Assembly: GCF_024494575.1 (NCBI RefSeq)
Contig: NZ_JANHDO010000001.1
Span: 186,001 to 250,000, forward strand
Length of the DNA stretch: 64,000 nt
Direction of reading: 5' to 3'
Source: Halorubrum salinum
Lineage (GTDB): Archaea > Halobacteriota > Halobacteria > Halobacteriales > Haloferacaceae
Positions within the stretch are counted from its first letter, which is position 1. Every line of letters begins with the position of its first letter. This document shows, one piece after another, positions 36,758 to 45,389 of the stretch. The notes under the pieces are model-generated. The model was not told the DNA's origin and made no database searches. It worked only from the letters and a program-made list of their open reading frames with translations. The position numbers and the translations under genes are program-made.

Positions 36758-37669
36758 CTACTGTTTCGGCCCCGGCGGGCGCAACTCCCGCTGGAACTCG
36801 TCGAACACGTCGAGGTCGTCGGGCAGGTCGTACTCGATCTCGCGGTCGTCTTGGTTGTCGGGGAGCCGCCCGTCTTCCAGTTCCTCTGCGGTCTCTTCCC
36901 ACCCCGGCTTCACCCGGACGCTGCGCGCCGGCGAGCCGACGACGACGTGGTGGTCGGGCACGTCGCCCTGCACCACAGAGCGCGCGCCGACGACGCTGTT
37001 CTCGCCGACCCGACAGCCCGCTCTGACCATCGCGTCGTAGGTGACGCGGGCGTCGTCCTCGACGATCGTGTGGAAGTTCCGAACCTCGGTCTGGTCGACG
37101 AGGTCGTGGTCGTGGCTGTAGAGGTGGACGCCGTCGGAGATCGACGCGCGGTCGCCGATCGTGAGCTTCCCGCGGTCGTCGAGGTGGACGTCGTCGTGGA
37201 TCACGACGTTGTCGCCGACCTCGATGTTGTGGCCGTAGGTGACGGAGATCCCCTTGAAAAAGCGACAGCCGTCGCCGCACTCGGCGAACAGGTGGTTGCC
37301 GAGCATCTGCCGGAACCGGAGCGCGAACTCGACGTTGTCGGCCATCGGCGTCGCGTCGAACTGCCGCCAGAGCCACTGGAGGTACTTCGACTGCTGGAAG
37401 CGGCCCTCGTCTTTCTCGGCGTAGTACTCCGATTCGAGCGTCGCGTTACACGGATCGTACCCTTGCAGACGGACGCGTTCGGCCTTCGAGACCGACTCGC
37501 CGTCTCGCCACGCCTCCCACCGCTCGCGGTCGCCGTGGAGATCGATCAGCGTGTCTCGCACGACCTCGCAGGTGTCCTCGTCCGAGGAGAGCCGATCGTC
37601 CACCTCGTCGATGAACCCTCGGACCCCGGCCTCCGCACCGTCGGGCAGGGACACGTGTCGCTTTGTCAT
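36758..37669 (-). CDS. Left-handed beta-helix acyltransferase
   Basis: 303 residues from the ATG at 37669. The N-terminal 110 residues are helical (RERWEAWRDGES, CNATLESEYYAEKDEGRF). Hexapeptide repeats run from about residue 130 to 245 (IEVGDNVVIHDDVHLDDRGKL, VGENSVVGARSVVQG) and the catalytic-type His is in YSHDHD. The fold is that of NodL/maltose O-acetyltransferases, which acetylate sugars or other small acceptors with acetyl-CoA. The N-terminal domain is longer than in NodL. The acceptor is unknown. Confidence 0.85.
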   Translation of the reverse strand: MTKRHVSLPDGAEAGVRGFIDEVDDRLSSDEDTCEVVRDTLIDLHGDRERWEAWRDGESVSKAERVRLQGYDPCNATLESEYYAEKDEGRFQQSKYLQWLWRQFDATPMADNVEFALRFRQMLGNHLFAECGDGCRFFKGISVTYGHNIEVGDNVVIHDDVHLDDRGKLTIGDRASISDGVHLYSHDHDLVDQTEVRNFHTIVEDDARVTYDAMVRAGCRVGENSVVGARSVVQGDVPDHHVVVGSPARSVRVKPGWEETAEELEDGRLPDNQDDREIEYDLPDDLDVFDEFQRELRPPGPKQ

Positions 37670-37914
37670 CGCCCGTCCTTCGTCGCCATCCCTCAAAGGG
37701 ATTCGGTTGTGCGAAGGTGTGGTCGGGAGCGTCGTCGACGGCGTCTATCACCTCGTCACGGTCCGGCGTGACGCTCAGCGCCCCGGATGACGTCCAGCGC
37801 GCCGCCGACGAGGGAGCGCGACAAAAACAGACACCGCGATCGCGAGAGCAGTCGGCGTTACCGCCCCGTGGGAGCAACCGTACCCGCTAAGTGTCCCGAT
37901 CCCGAAAGGCGGGT

Positions 37915-38988
37915 ATGCAACACCGCGAACTCGGGAACTCCGGCGTCGAGGTCTCGGAGATCGGCTTCGGCGCGTGGGTCGTCGGCACCGACTGGTGGGG
38001 CGACCGCTCGGACGAGCAGGCGATCGGCATGGTCGAGGACGCGCTCGACGCCGGCGTCACCTACGTCGACACGGGCGACGTGTACGGTCACGGCGACAGC
38101 GAGGCGATCGTCGGCGAGGCGATCGACGGCCGCCGCGACGAGGTGACGCTCGCGACGAAGATCGGCTACGACTTCTATAACAACCCGCAGGCCGGTCACG
38201 GCGAACTCCCCAAGGAGCTCGACCGCGACTACCTCGAAACGGCGTTCGAGCGCTCGCTCGACCGACTCGACACGGATTACGTCGACCTGCTTCAGCTCCA
38301 CAACGCGAACGTCGACGACGTCACTCCCGAGGTGCGCGACCTGCTGACCGAGTGGAAGGCCGACGGCCGCGTTCGCGCGCTCGGCTGGGCGCTCGGCCCC
38401 TCTATCGGCTGGCTCGCCGAAGGCGACGCCGCCGTCGAGTACGAGGAGTTCGACGCGGTCCAGACCGTGTTCAACCTCTTCGAGCAGCAGCCCGGTCGAC
38501 ACTTCGTCGAGGCGATCCGCGAGTCCGACTCGGACACCTCCGTCATCGCCCGCGTGCCGCACTCCTCGGGACTCCTCAACGAACAGGTCACGCCGGACAC
38601 GGTCCTCGAAGACGGCGACCACCGCTCGCACCGCCCGAAGGAGTGGTACGAGACGGGCTGGGAGAAGGTGGAGGCGATCCGTTTCCTCGAAGACCCGGAC
38701 CACGCCGAGGGGACCCGCACGATGGCGCAGGCGGCGATCCGCTGGCTGCTCGCACACGACGAGGTCGCCTCCGTCACCCCGACGTTCCGCGACGCCGACG
38801 ACATCGCCGCGTGGAGCGCCGCGAGCGACGTCCCGACGCTCTCCGAGGCGGAGTACGACCGCGTCGACGACCTGTACGCGCGCAACTTCGACATCGACCG
38901 CGACGACGGGATGGACGTGCTCCGCACCTCCGTCGACGGTGAGGACATCGAGGCCGCCGGGCTCGACAAACGCGCCGCCTCGTACTGA
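37915..38988 (+). CDS. Aldo/keto reductase
   Basis: 357 residues from the ATG at 37915. The catalytic tetrad is visible: Asp and Tyr in TYVDTGDVYGHGDSE, Lys in LATKIGYDF and His in LLQLHNAN. NADPH-binding residues lie in the C-terminal part (AQAAIRWLLAH). It reduces aldehydes or ketones in the cytosol; the group also contains oxidoreductases of unknown substrate. This is the last clearly core gene before the accessory island. Confidence 0.9.
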   Translation: MQHRELGNSGVEVSEIGFGAWVVGTDWWGDRSDEQAIGMVEDALDAGVTYVDTGDVYGHGDSEAIVGEAIDGRRDEVTLATKIGYDFYNNPQAGHGELPKELDRDYLETAFERSLDRLDTDYVDLLQLHNANVDDVTPEVRDLLTEWKADGRVRALGWALGPSIGWLAEGDAAVEYEEFDAVQTVFNLFEQQPGRHFVEAIRESDSDTSVIARVPHSSGLLNEQVTPDTVLEDGDHRSHRPKEWYETGWEKVEAIRFLEDPDHAEGTRTMAQAAIRWLLAHDEVASVTPTFRDADDIAAWSAASDVPTLSEAEYDRVDDLYARNFDIDRDDGMDVLRTSVDGEDIEAAGLDKRAASY

Positions 38989-39456
38989 CTCGGTTCCACA
39001 CTCGCTGTTTCACGCCCGTTCCGAACCCATCGGTTTCCCCTCGAAACCGCCTGACTGCATCGGTATGTCTCTGCTAGTGACCACTTTCACTTCGCTACCT
39101 GTGCAGACGGTGCGCGAGAAACCGATCTCAACACGAACTGCTCGGAAGTGGTGGCTCGGTCGAAACCCATCGTCACAAGGGGCTCAGTGGGGGTAACACG
39201 TCGTCATGGCCACCATGGACAAGTAACGGATTGACGGATATAAACTGCCCGTGATTCATTCCACTGCTTTGTTGAACAGGGGTGTTCCGACAGCTCGTTC
39301 AGGTGCTACCAATACTGTGCGCGAATCGGCTAACTCCCAGTCGGTTAGGCTGGGTTGGAGTGGCAGCTACAGCAGTAAACGAAGGCTATTGAGAATGCAG
39401 TATTGCTCCGTAGCGATCATAGAAACCACCATGTTTCAGCACCGTCTTCGAGAAGT
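38989..39456. other. Gene-poor left edge of the accessory island
   Basis: No convincing gene is seen. The stretch contains the left copy of the direct repeat (39184-39215), an A/T-rich patch GATATAAA at about 39237 and a TTTGTTGAAC at 39268 that resembles the insertion-sequence ends found elsewhere in the island. Base composition drops in GC compared with the aldo/keto reductase gene. Short open frames here have no family likeness and probably are remnants. Confidence 0.5.
39184..39215 (+). repeat. Island-flanking direct repeat, left copy
   Basis: Thirty-two bases including TGGGGGTAACACGTCGTCA match 56894-56924 with one extra G and one T/C change. Weaker similarity continues for about 45 bases. 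The two copies bracket 17.7 kb of accessory sequence and a shortened third copy lies at 45364-45381. Confidence 0.75.
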
Positions 39457-39879
39457 ATGAGTAATAATCAGGTGACGTTTGGATTCGTCTGTGTTCAGAA
39501 CGCCGGGCGGAGTCAAATGTCTGCCGCCTTCGCAGAACGGGAGCGACAGCGTCGGAGATTAGAGGATGAGGTACAGATACTCACCGGCGGCACCCATCCC
39601 GCAGACGAAGTCCATCCGGAAGTCGTCGACGTGATGCAGGAACTCGACATCGACCTTTCGGATCACGTCCCGAAAGAGGTATCCACGGCTGCGTTAAACG
39701 AATGTGATGTCGTCCTGACGATGGGCTGTTCGACGTTAGAGCTGGACGCCGACGTCGAGGTTCGCGACTGGGCGCTCGATGACCCACACAATCAGGATAT
39801 TGACCGCGTGCGAGAGATTCGCGACGAGATCGAGGGGCGCGTCATCGACCTTTTCGACGAGTTCGTTGGCGAGCAGTAA
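39457..39879 (+). CDS. arsC: Arsenate reductase / low-molecular-weight phosphatase-like ArsC
   Basis: 140 residues from the ATG at 39457. The phosphatase loop CVQNAGRSQ (C-x5-R) is at residues 10-18, and DWALDDPHNQD near 105 holds the general-acid Asp. A further Cys lies in MGCSTLEL. The layout is that of thioredoxin-coupled ArsC, which reduces arsenate to arsenite in the cytosol. It is about 1 kb from arsR and arsD but not in the same operon. A plain protein phosphatase is less likely given the neighbours. Confidence 0.85.
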   Translation: MSNNQVTFGFVCVQNAGRSQMSAAFAERERQRRRLEDEVQILTGGTHPADEVHPEVVDVMQELDIDLSDHVPKEVSTAALNECDVVLTMGCSTLELDADVEVRDWALDDPHNQDIDRVREIRDEIEGRVIDLFDEFVGEQ

Positions 39880-40243
39880 CCTCGCCTAATTATCAGCGGT
39901 ACCTGTAGACACGATCGTCTGCCGCTGGTAGAAGCACTCAGCACTTCTGGCCCCCTATAACTTCGACGTGAGATTCGTTCAGTCCCATCACAGGCCGGTT
40001 CGGGCTTCGCGTTGATGTCCGCTCGCACCGCTCAGTGAGTCATCGATATGCTGTTTTACAGCCCTCTCAATCGTCTCTAGCCGGCCGTAGCTTCGGGTTA
40101 CAATTCAGTGGTACCTCGACCGTCAGAAAGCTGTTCGAATGCCGACTACTTAGGATCTACCCGATGACGGTCGTGACAATCGGAATCGCTGTCGGTGTAC
40201 TGTTCAAAGCCGTCTTCCCCGGTCTATTCTGTACTGGGACTTT
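39880..40243. other. Spacer between arsC and arsR, probable gene remnants
   Basis: No intact gene found. A hydrophobic frame near 40164 (TVVTIGIAVGVLFKAVFPGLF) looks like a membrane helix and could be the relic of a transporter, but it has no other support and runs into antisense arsR sequence. The rest shows no feature I recognise. Confidence 0.35.
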
Positions 40244-40639
40244 TCACAGCGATCGCGACCCGTCGAGCGCGACGAGTACGGCGCTTGCCCGCGGCGTGGC
40301 GCGATACATCCGCCACTTCCCCTCTTTCCGCCGCGTGACGAGGCCGGCGTCGGTAAGTTGTGAGAGGGCGTGACTGATTGCGCTGTCGCTCACGTCCAAG
40401 AGCGGCGAGAGTTCACAGACGCACAGCTCGTCGTCGTCGGCCGCGTGGAGCATCCGGACAATCTTGTACCGCGTCTCGTTGCCGAGCGCCGACAGCAGTT
40501 CGATATCGGTCTCCAGATCGGATCCGCCGATGCTCTCGTTCAGTTCTTCCAACTCCGCTAACCGGTCGGCGAGGTCTTCGTCTGTACAGGAGCCGCACTC
40601 GTCGGCGACGTACCGCTGTAAACGCTCGGTCGATGACAT
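40244..40639 (-). CDS. arsR: ArsR-family metalloregulatory repressor
   Basis: 131 residues. The winged helix has LLSALGNETRYKIVRMLH, and the arsenite-sensing helix carries ELCVCELSPLLDVSDSAISHALSQL, with the ELCVC(D/E)L motif of classical ArsR. An additional CGSC pair is present near residue 15. Arsenite binding releases the repressor from DNA. The gene is divergent from arsD/arsA with a 329-base gap, which should hold its operators. An A/T patch about 26 bases before its ATG fits a leaderless transcript. Confidence 0.9.
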   Translation of the reverse strand: MSSTERLQRYVADECGSCTDEDLADRLAELEELNESIGGSDLETDIELLSALGNETRYKIVRMLHAADDDELCVCELSPLLDVSDSAISHALSQLTDAGLVTRRKEGKWRMYRATPRASAVLVALDGSRSL

Positions 40640-40968
40640 ACAGACAATTGAATCGATGTGAGATTAAGCGTTGTGGACCTGCACGCATCCGTTATTAGCA
40701 TGTGCTAGATGATTCATCATTTCTTCAAGTAGAATGTGTTTGGGTGAGGCGAATCTAAATAAACTGGGGAGTATCGTGGTCATATATCCACAGTAAATGC
40801 GATAAAACGCTATTTCGCATGTTTTCGATGAGATATCCGAGTAGGTGCGCTATCGATGGGTTTATAATTATCTGAATGTTTGTTCAACTGTATTGGTCGC
40901 GGGAGAAATAGATGGTAGTCTCTGTCGCGAACGATAGCTCAGACGATGGACGACGATTCGACCCAATC
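40640..40968. promoter_or_regulatory. Divergent arsR-arsD control region
   Basis: A long A/T-rich spacer. For arsR a TTAATC lies at about 40662-40667 (minus strand). For arsD a strong TATA-like TTTATAATT sits at 40860-40868. A short inverted repeat TAGCA-TG-TGCTA is at 40696-40707 and further A/T boxes are at 40756 and 40781. One of these may be the ArsR operator. Nothing else is seen. Confidence 0.5.
40860..40868 (+). promoter_or_regulatory. TATA box of the arsD-arsA operon
   Basis: TTTATAATT in the divergent arsR/arsD spacer. A start site about 25 bases downstream, near 40890, would leave a leader of about 80 bases before the ArsD ATG at 40969, or about 20 if the upstream in-frame ATG at 40912 is used. 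Confidence 0.5.
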
Positions 40969-41298
40969 ATGACCGAACTCATCCTGTACGAAGAAGCGAT
41001 GTGTTGCTCAACCGGCGTCTGCGGTCCCGACCCCGACGACGAACTCGTCGAGGTCAGCGCGGCGCTCGACCAACTCGAAGACGCGTTCGATGATCTCGAG
41101 GTCAATCGGGCGAACATGCAGCACAACATCGAGCAGTTCCTCGAAACGCAGCGGATCTACGACCGCGTGCAGGAAGATGGCTCGTCGATTCTCCCGATCA
41201 CGGTCGTCGACAACGAGATCGTCGCCGAGGGCGAGTACCTCTCGTACGACGAACTGACTGCGGCTATCGAGGAGAGCCCAACGCCACAGGAGGCCTAA
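40969..41298 (+). CDS. arsD: ArsD arsenic metallochaperone
   Basis: 109 residues from the ATG at 40969; the first residues (MTELILYEEAMCCSTGVCG) align with the E. coli ArsD start, so the in-frame ATG at 40912 is less likely. The CC..C triad that binds arsenite and hands it to ArsA is intact (Cys 12, 13 and 18 of the family). A thioredoxin-like fold follows with SSILPITVVDNEIV. It starts an operon with arsA three bases further on. Confidence 0.92.
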   Translation: MTELILYEEAMCCSTGVCGPDPDDELVEVSAALDQLEDAFDDLEVNRANMQHNIEQFLETQRIYDRVQEDGSSILPITVVDNEIVAEGEYLSYDELTAAIEESPTPQEA

Positions 41299-41301
41299 CG
41301 A

Positions 41302-43242
41302 ATGGCACAATCACAGTCGACAGCGACAGGTGCGCGTGATGTCGTCGAACCGAGCGGCGACGAGACGGAATTCGTCTTCTTCAGCGGGAAGGGCGGCGTC
41401 GGAAAGAGCACCGTGAGCTGTGCGACCGCGACGTGGCTCGCTGACAACGACTACGAGACGTTGCTAGTGACCACCGACCCAGCGCCGAACCTCTCGGACA
41501 TCTTCGGTCAAACCATCGGCCACGAGGTCACCGCGATCGACGGAGTCGAAAACCTCTCAGCGATCGAGATCGACCCGGACACCGCAGCCGAGGAGTACCG
41601 ACAGGAAACGATCGAGCCCATGCGGGAACTACTCGGCGAGGAAGAGATCCAGACGGTCGAAGAGCAGCTCAATAGCCCTTGCGTCGAGGAGATCGCCGCC
41701 TTCGACAACTTCGTCGACTTCATGGACAGTCCTGAGTACGATGTCGTCGTCTTCGACACGGCACCGACAGGCCACACCATCCGGCTGATGGAGCTCCCCT
41801 CCGACTGGAACGCCGAACTCGAAAAGGGTGGGTCGACCTGTATCGGTCCGGCCGCCTCGATGGAAGACAAAAAGCAAGACTACGAGCGCGCCATCGACAC
41901 CCTACAGGACAATGAGCGCACCTCGTTCGCGTTCGTCGGCAAGCCGGAGGACTCCTCGATCGACGAGATCGAACGTAGTGCGAGCGATCTCGGCGAACTC
42001 GGTATCGAGTCCCAGCTGTTGATCCTCAACGGCTACCTCCCCGAGTCGGTGTGCGACGATCCCTTCTTCGAGGGAAAACGCGCGGACGAACAGGCCGTCA
42101 TCGAGCGGGCCCGCGAGGAGTTCGATGCGGACGCGACGGCGACGTATCCGCTTCAGCCCGGCGAGATAGCCGGGATCGACCTGCTCGCGGACGTGGGCGG
42201 TGTCCTCTACGACGGCGCGGAAGCGACCGTCGATGTCGGGGCCGCGACCGACGTGGACGCCGACGGCGCGGTCGACTTCGACTCGATGGCGGATGCCGAC
42301 GCGGTCGTGGATCAACTGACGCCGGGTGACGAGACGCAGTACCTCTTTTTCACCGGCAAGGGTGGTGTCGGAAAGAGCACGCTCGCTTCGACGGCGGCGA
42401 CGAAGTTGGCCGAGGCGGGCCACGAAACGCTCGTCGTCACGACCGACCCGGCCGCGCACTTAGAGGACATCTTCGGCGAGCCAGTGGGCCACGAGCCCAC
42501 CCCGGTCGGTCAAGAGAACCTCGACGCGGCGCGTATCGACCAAGAGAAAGCGCTCGCGGAGTACCGCGAGCAGGTCCTCGACCACGTCACCGAAATGTAC
42601 GAGGACAAAGAAGACACCCAGATCGACGTCGACGCTGCGATCGCAAACGTCGAAGAGGAACTGGAGTCTCCGTGTGCCGAAGAGATGGCCGCGCTCGAGA
42701 AGTTCGTGAGCTACTTCGACGAGGACGGCTATGATATCGTCGTCTTTGACACGGCTCCGACGGGCCACACCCTCCGACTGCTCGAACTACCTTCCGACTG
42801 GAAGGGGTTCATGGACCTCGGATCGCTGACGAAGGGCGCTGCCCCCGCGAAGGGCGACCAGTACGACGAGGTCATCGAGACTATGAAAGACCCCGAGCGG
42901 AGCACGTTCGCGTTCGTGATGTACCCCGAATACACGCCCATGATGGAGGCGTATCGGGCCGCCGCCGACCTCGAAGATCAGGTCGGCATCGAGACTTCGC
43001 TGGTCGTCGCTAACTACCTGCTTCCCGAAGAGTACGGCGACAACGCCTTCTTCGCGAACCGACGCGCCCAGCAGGCGCAGTATCTCGACGAGATCCGCGA
43101 TCGGTTCGACGCGCCGCTGATGTTGGCACCGCTCCGGCGGGACGAACCGGTCGGGCTTGACGAACTCAGCGCCTTCGGCGAGGAGATTACCGGGCTCGCG
43201 GACGTTGCCGAGGCTGACGTACCGGAGGTGACTCCCTCGTGA
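41302..43242 (+). CDS. arsA: ArsA arsenite-stimulated ATPase, duplicated form
   Basis: 646 residues. Two homologous halves each hold GKGGVGKST (residues about 30 and 350), LLVTTDPA/VVTTDPA, and VFDTAPTGHTLRL-type signal-transduction motifs. Cysteines occur at SPCVEEI in half one and SPCAEEM in half two, with others in CDDPF. The duplicated ArsA drives arsenite efflux in bacteria together with ArsB. No arsB or acr3 is in the window; Halobacterium NRC-1 has a similar arsADRC cluster without adjacent arsB. The stop overlaps the next gene (GTGA). Confidence 0.95.
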   Translation: MAQSQSTATGARDVVEPSGDETEFVFFSGKGGVGKSTVSCATATWLADNDYETLLVTTDPAPNLSDIFGQTIGHEVTAIDGVENLSAIEIDPDTAAEEYRQETIEPMRELLGEEEIQTVEEQLNSPCVEEIAAFDNFVDFMDSPEYDVVVFDTAPTGHTIRLMELPSDWNAELEKGGSTCIGPAASMEDKKQDYERAIDTLQDNERTSFAFVGKPEDSSIDEIERSASDLGELGIESQLLILNGYLPESVCDDPFFEGKRADEQAVIERAREEFDADATATYPLQPGEIAGIDLLADVGGVLYDGAEATVDVGAATDVDADGAVDFDSMADADAVVDQLTPGDETQYLFFTGKGGVGKSTLASTAATKLAEAGHETLVVTTDPAAHLEDIFGEPVGHEPTPVGQENLDAARIDQEKALAEYREQVLDHVTEMYEDKEDTQIDVDAAIANVEEELESPCAEEMAALEKFVSYFDEDGYDIVVFDTAPTGHTLRLLELPSDWKGFMDLGSLTKGAAPAKGDQYDEVIETMKDPERSTFAFVMYPEYTPMMEAYRAAADLEDQVGIETSLVVANYLLPEEYGDNAFFANRRAQQAQYLDEIRDRFDAPLMLAPLRRDEPVGLDELSAFGEEITGLADVAEADVPEVTPS

Positions 43243-43655
43243 GCGACGCACAGGATGTAGACGACGCGGCCGAGGGCAGCGTGGCCGTATCCGATGAGGA
43301 AGACGTAGAAGACAACGTCGAGGCGGCGCTCCGCGAGTTCCTCAACACGCTCGGTGAGTCTGAGACGTATCAGCGGTTCGTCGCGGCCGACGAGGCGCTA
43401 CAGGACGATGACGACGCGATGGCACTGATCCGGGAGTACCAGCGAAAGCAACAACAGATGCAGCGCGGCGACTTCGACGGGTCGGTGATGGCCGAGCTGA
43501 AGCAGCTCCAGACGGAGATGTCGAACAACGAGACGATCCAGCGTCAGCAGGCCGCACAGACGGAGCTGGTCGAACTGCTCCAGCGGACGAACGACGCCAT
43601 CAGCGACGAGATCGGCGAGGAGTTCGCGCGGTCCACCGGAGGTGGGTGCTGTTGA
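43239..43655 (+). CDS. YlbF/YmcA-family helical protein with C-terminal Cys pair
   Basis: 138 residues, GTG start overlapping the arsA stop, so coupled. Acidic N-terminus, then the YlbF-type helices AALREFLNTLGESETYQRFVAADEALQ, ALIREYQRKQQQMQ and LKQLQTEMSNNETIQ. The end is GGGCC. In Bacillus, YlbF and YmcA sit in a complex holding iron-sulfur clusters through C-terminal cysteines. Here the tail and the operon suggest that it binds arsenite or protects thiols, which is inference. The next gene overlaps its stop. Confidence 0.8.
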   Translation: MSDAQDVDDAAEGSVAVSDEEDVEDNVEAALREFLNTLGESETYQRFVAADEALQDDDDAMALIREYQRKQQQMQRGDFDGSVMAELKQLQTEMSNNETIQRQQAAQTELVELLQRTNDAISDEIGEEFARSTGGGCC

Positions 43656-43870
43656 GCGCTTCCGGTCAGGACGCCAGCGAGTCCGAAGTGACGGACGACG
43701 AGGTCGTCGCGGCCGCCGAGGCGCTCGGTGAGGAGCTCGCGGCGGCGAAAGAGTCCTCCTCGGAGTTTGCATTCACCACGATGGTGATGCAGTGTAACGA
43801 GGCGATCGGAGACGAGACCAGAATCGACTACGGCAGCGTCTGCGGTGCCGACGACGACAGCTGCTGTTAG
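43652..43870 (+). CDS. Small Cys-tailed protein of the ars operon
   Basis: 72 residues from a TTG overlapping the previous stop (TTGA); a GTG at 43646 is an alternative. Acidic helix (DDEVVAAAEALGEELAAAKESS), then FTTMVMQCNEAIGDET, and a tail VCGADDDSCC. Cysteines are at one internal position and in the final C-x6-CC. I do not recognise the family. Coupled translation after arsA and the YlbF-like gene implies a role in arsenic handling. Confidence 0.7.
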   Translation: MSASGQDASESEVTDDEVVAAAEALGEELAAAKESSSEFAFTTMVMQCNEAIGDETRIDYGSVCGADDDSCC

Positions 43871-44093
43871 CGGAGATCGAGCAAGCAAGCCACCTCCGGC
43901 AGCCTCCCCGACTGGAGTTCGTCAAACAGCGTGATGGCATGATGCTGGTTATACTCTCTGTATCAGCATGGCTTCGAAAACCTCCCACCGTCTGAGAGTC
44001 TCAACAGGACCAGTGCTCATAGGTTGGTAAGAGTATGTGACAGTATCGTCTCAATAATCTTTATTGCGAGCTGCTCACAATCCGCTACTAACA

Positions 44094-44618
44094 ATGGCAA
44101 CCAGAGAAGCAAACTGGGACACTCCTCTCGGTACGGGTGGTGAAGTATTCGAACTCCTCGGAAACGCCCGCAAAGCATGGATCTATACGTATATCCACCA
44201 TCATCCATCGACAACAATTCAAGATCTAGTTGAGGCCCTTGATCTTCCGCAGCGAACGGTCTACGATTATATCGACGATCTCGAAGGTGCGGACTTTATC
44301 CACCAGTCAAACGCCGGCCGCCCCGCAGAATACACGGCTCGTGACATCAAACTCCAGTTGACGGATGGTGACACCGAACGGCAGATCACACCTGAGTTAG
44401 TTGAAGCGGTTGCTCGACGAACGCGGGACGAAGATATCGATACGTACATCGATCGGCATGGCTTGGACGGGCTCGCCGTCGCGCTAGAATATACTCGTGA
44501 ATACGTCGATGGATCCGTCACACATCAGATTATGGCGCGAGAGCAAGAGCTCTCACCGCTCGAAGCAGGCGTTATTCTGGACGCACTCCGGCCTGTCGTT
44601 GAGACTGACTCGGAATGA
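44094..44618 (+). CDS. Winged-helix regulator/antitoxin-like protein
   Basis: 174 residues from the ATG at 44094, with an A/T-rich AATAATCTTTATT about 35 bases upstream as promoter. The DNA-binding domain spans about residues 25-80: ARKAWIYTYIHHHPSTTIQDLVEALDLPQRTVYDYIDDLEG. The C-terminal half is helical and probably binds the PIN partner or dimerises (EAVARRTRDEDIDTYIDRHG). It overlaps the PIN gene by ATGA. This layout is found repeatedly in haloarchaea (DUF7437-like). Confidence 0.75.
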   Translation: MATREANWDTPLGTGGEVFELLGNARKAWIYTYIHHHPSTTIQDLVEALDLPQRTVYDYIDDLEGADFIHQSNAGRPAEYTARDIKLQLTDGDTERQITPELVEAVARRTRDEDIDTYIDRHGLDGLAVALEYTREYVDGSVTHQIMAREQELSPLEAGVILDALRPVVETDSE

Positions 44619-45100
44619 TACATGAGGACACCGTCGTTTTCATCGACTCGTCCGTCCTCATCAGTTGTGGCCGGCGTGGGAGTACACGGTTTCAGGCGCT
44701 CGCTCGGGAAGCTCGCCAGCGTGATACCGTCTTTCGGATTTCGCCGCAGGTGTATGCAGAGGTGGCTGGAGATTCCTCTCTCGATGAGTACACAACTGGT
44801 GATTCTGCTGTTGAAAAAGCACTCCAAGAGGGATGGATGAAGGTCACAGAAAGCCCGTCCTATTCGGACTCGGATATCTCAACAGTGATGGATCAGGCAC
44901 GGAGTTTCATCGCAAGTGCCAGCGATCGGTCGGAAGATATCGTCGAAAAAGCGGATACGGAACTTGTCGGGTTGGCGCTTGAACTGCTTCTTACTGATAC
45001 TGCAGATCGAGTTATACGCGTAACGAACGACATTCCACTCGGCAAAGCAGCTGAATCGTTACTTCCACAGTATGGATTCGACAACGAACAAATCACGTGA
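44615..45100 (+). CDS. PIN-domain ribonuclease/toxin-like protein
   Basis: 161 residues. The PIN acidic residues are seen in VVFIDSSVLIS (Asp near 10), PQVYAEVAGD, EKADTELVGLALELL and VIRVTNDIP. The fold is that of VapC-type endoribonucleases, which cleave tRNA or rRNA. It is translationally coupled to the upstream HTH gene, like a toxin with its antitoxin. The length is slightly above typical VapC (about 130). Activity is inferred. Confidence 0.75.
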   Translation: MIHEDTVVFIDSSVLISCGRRGSTRFQALAREARQRDTVFRISPQVYAEVAGDSSLDEYTTGDSAVEKALQEGWMKVTESPSYSDSDISTVMDQARSFIASASDRSEDIVEKADTELVGLALELLLTDTADRVIRVTNDIPLGKAAESLLPQYGFDNEQIT

Positions 45101-45167
45101 CTTCGTGGTGGCGAGTTCGCTGATGAACTCGGGGAAGATTTTGTCCCTGAATTTGACTAAATCGGTT

Positions 45168-45184
45168 GGCCCTGTTGAAACGCC
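45168..45184 (+). repeat. Insertion-sequence end-like motif
   Basis: GGCCCTGTTGAAACGCC closely resembles GGCTCTGTTGAAA found at 46463 and 56128 and the published IS6-family terminal repeat GGCACTGTTGCAAA. No transposase is next to it. It follows the remains of a short frame after the PIN gene. Confidence 0.45.
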
Positions 45185-45363
45185 ATATATTAGATAAACC
45201 ATCGTCTGAAACAACTGGTCACTGAAAACTGCGAATTGAGTATAAGTAACTTGCCAGTTCAGAGGAGCATCCCGATGCTCATGCGGAGCGAGTCTCAGAG
45301 ACAGGAAATCAGTAGTTTCCCCGAGCCGTCGTTGTAGCTAAGTTGACGGCAGATAGATCGGTC

Positions 45364-45381
45364 TCAGGGGGTAACACGCCG
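45364..45381 (+). repeat. Partial third copy of the island repeat
   Basis: TCAGGGGGTAACACGCCG shares most positions with the flanking repeats at 39184 and 56894. It lies 8 bases beyond the 3' end of the tandem-HU gene. Confidence 0.45.
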
Positions 45382-45389
45382 CTGAATGT

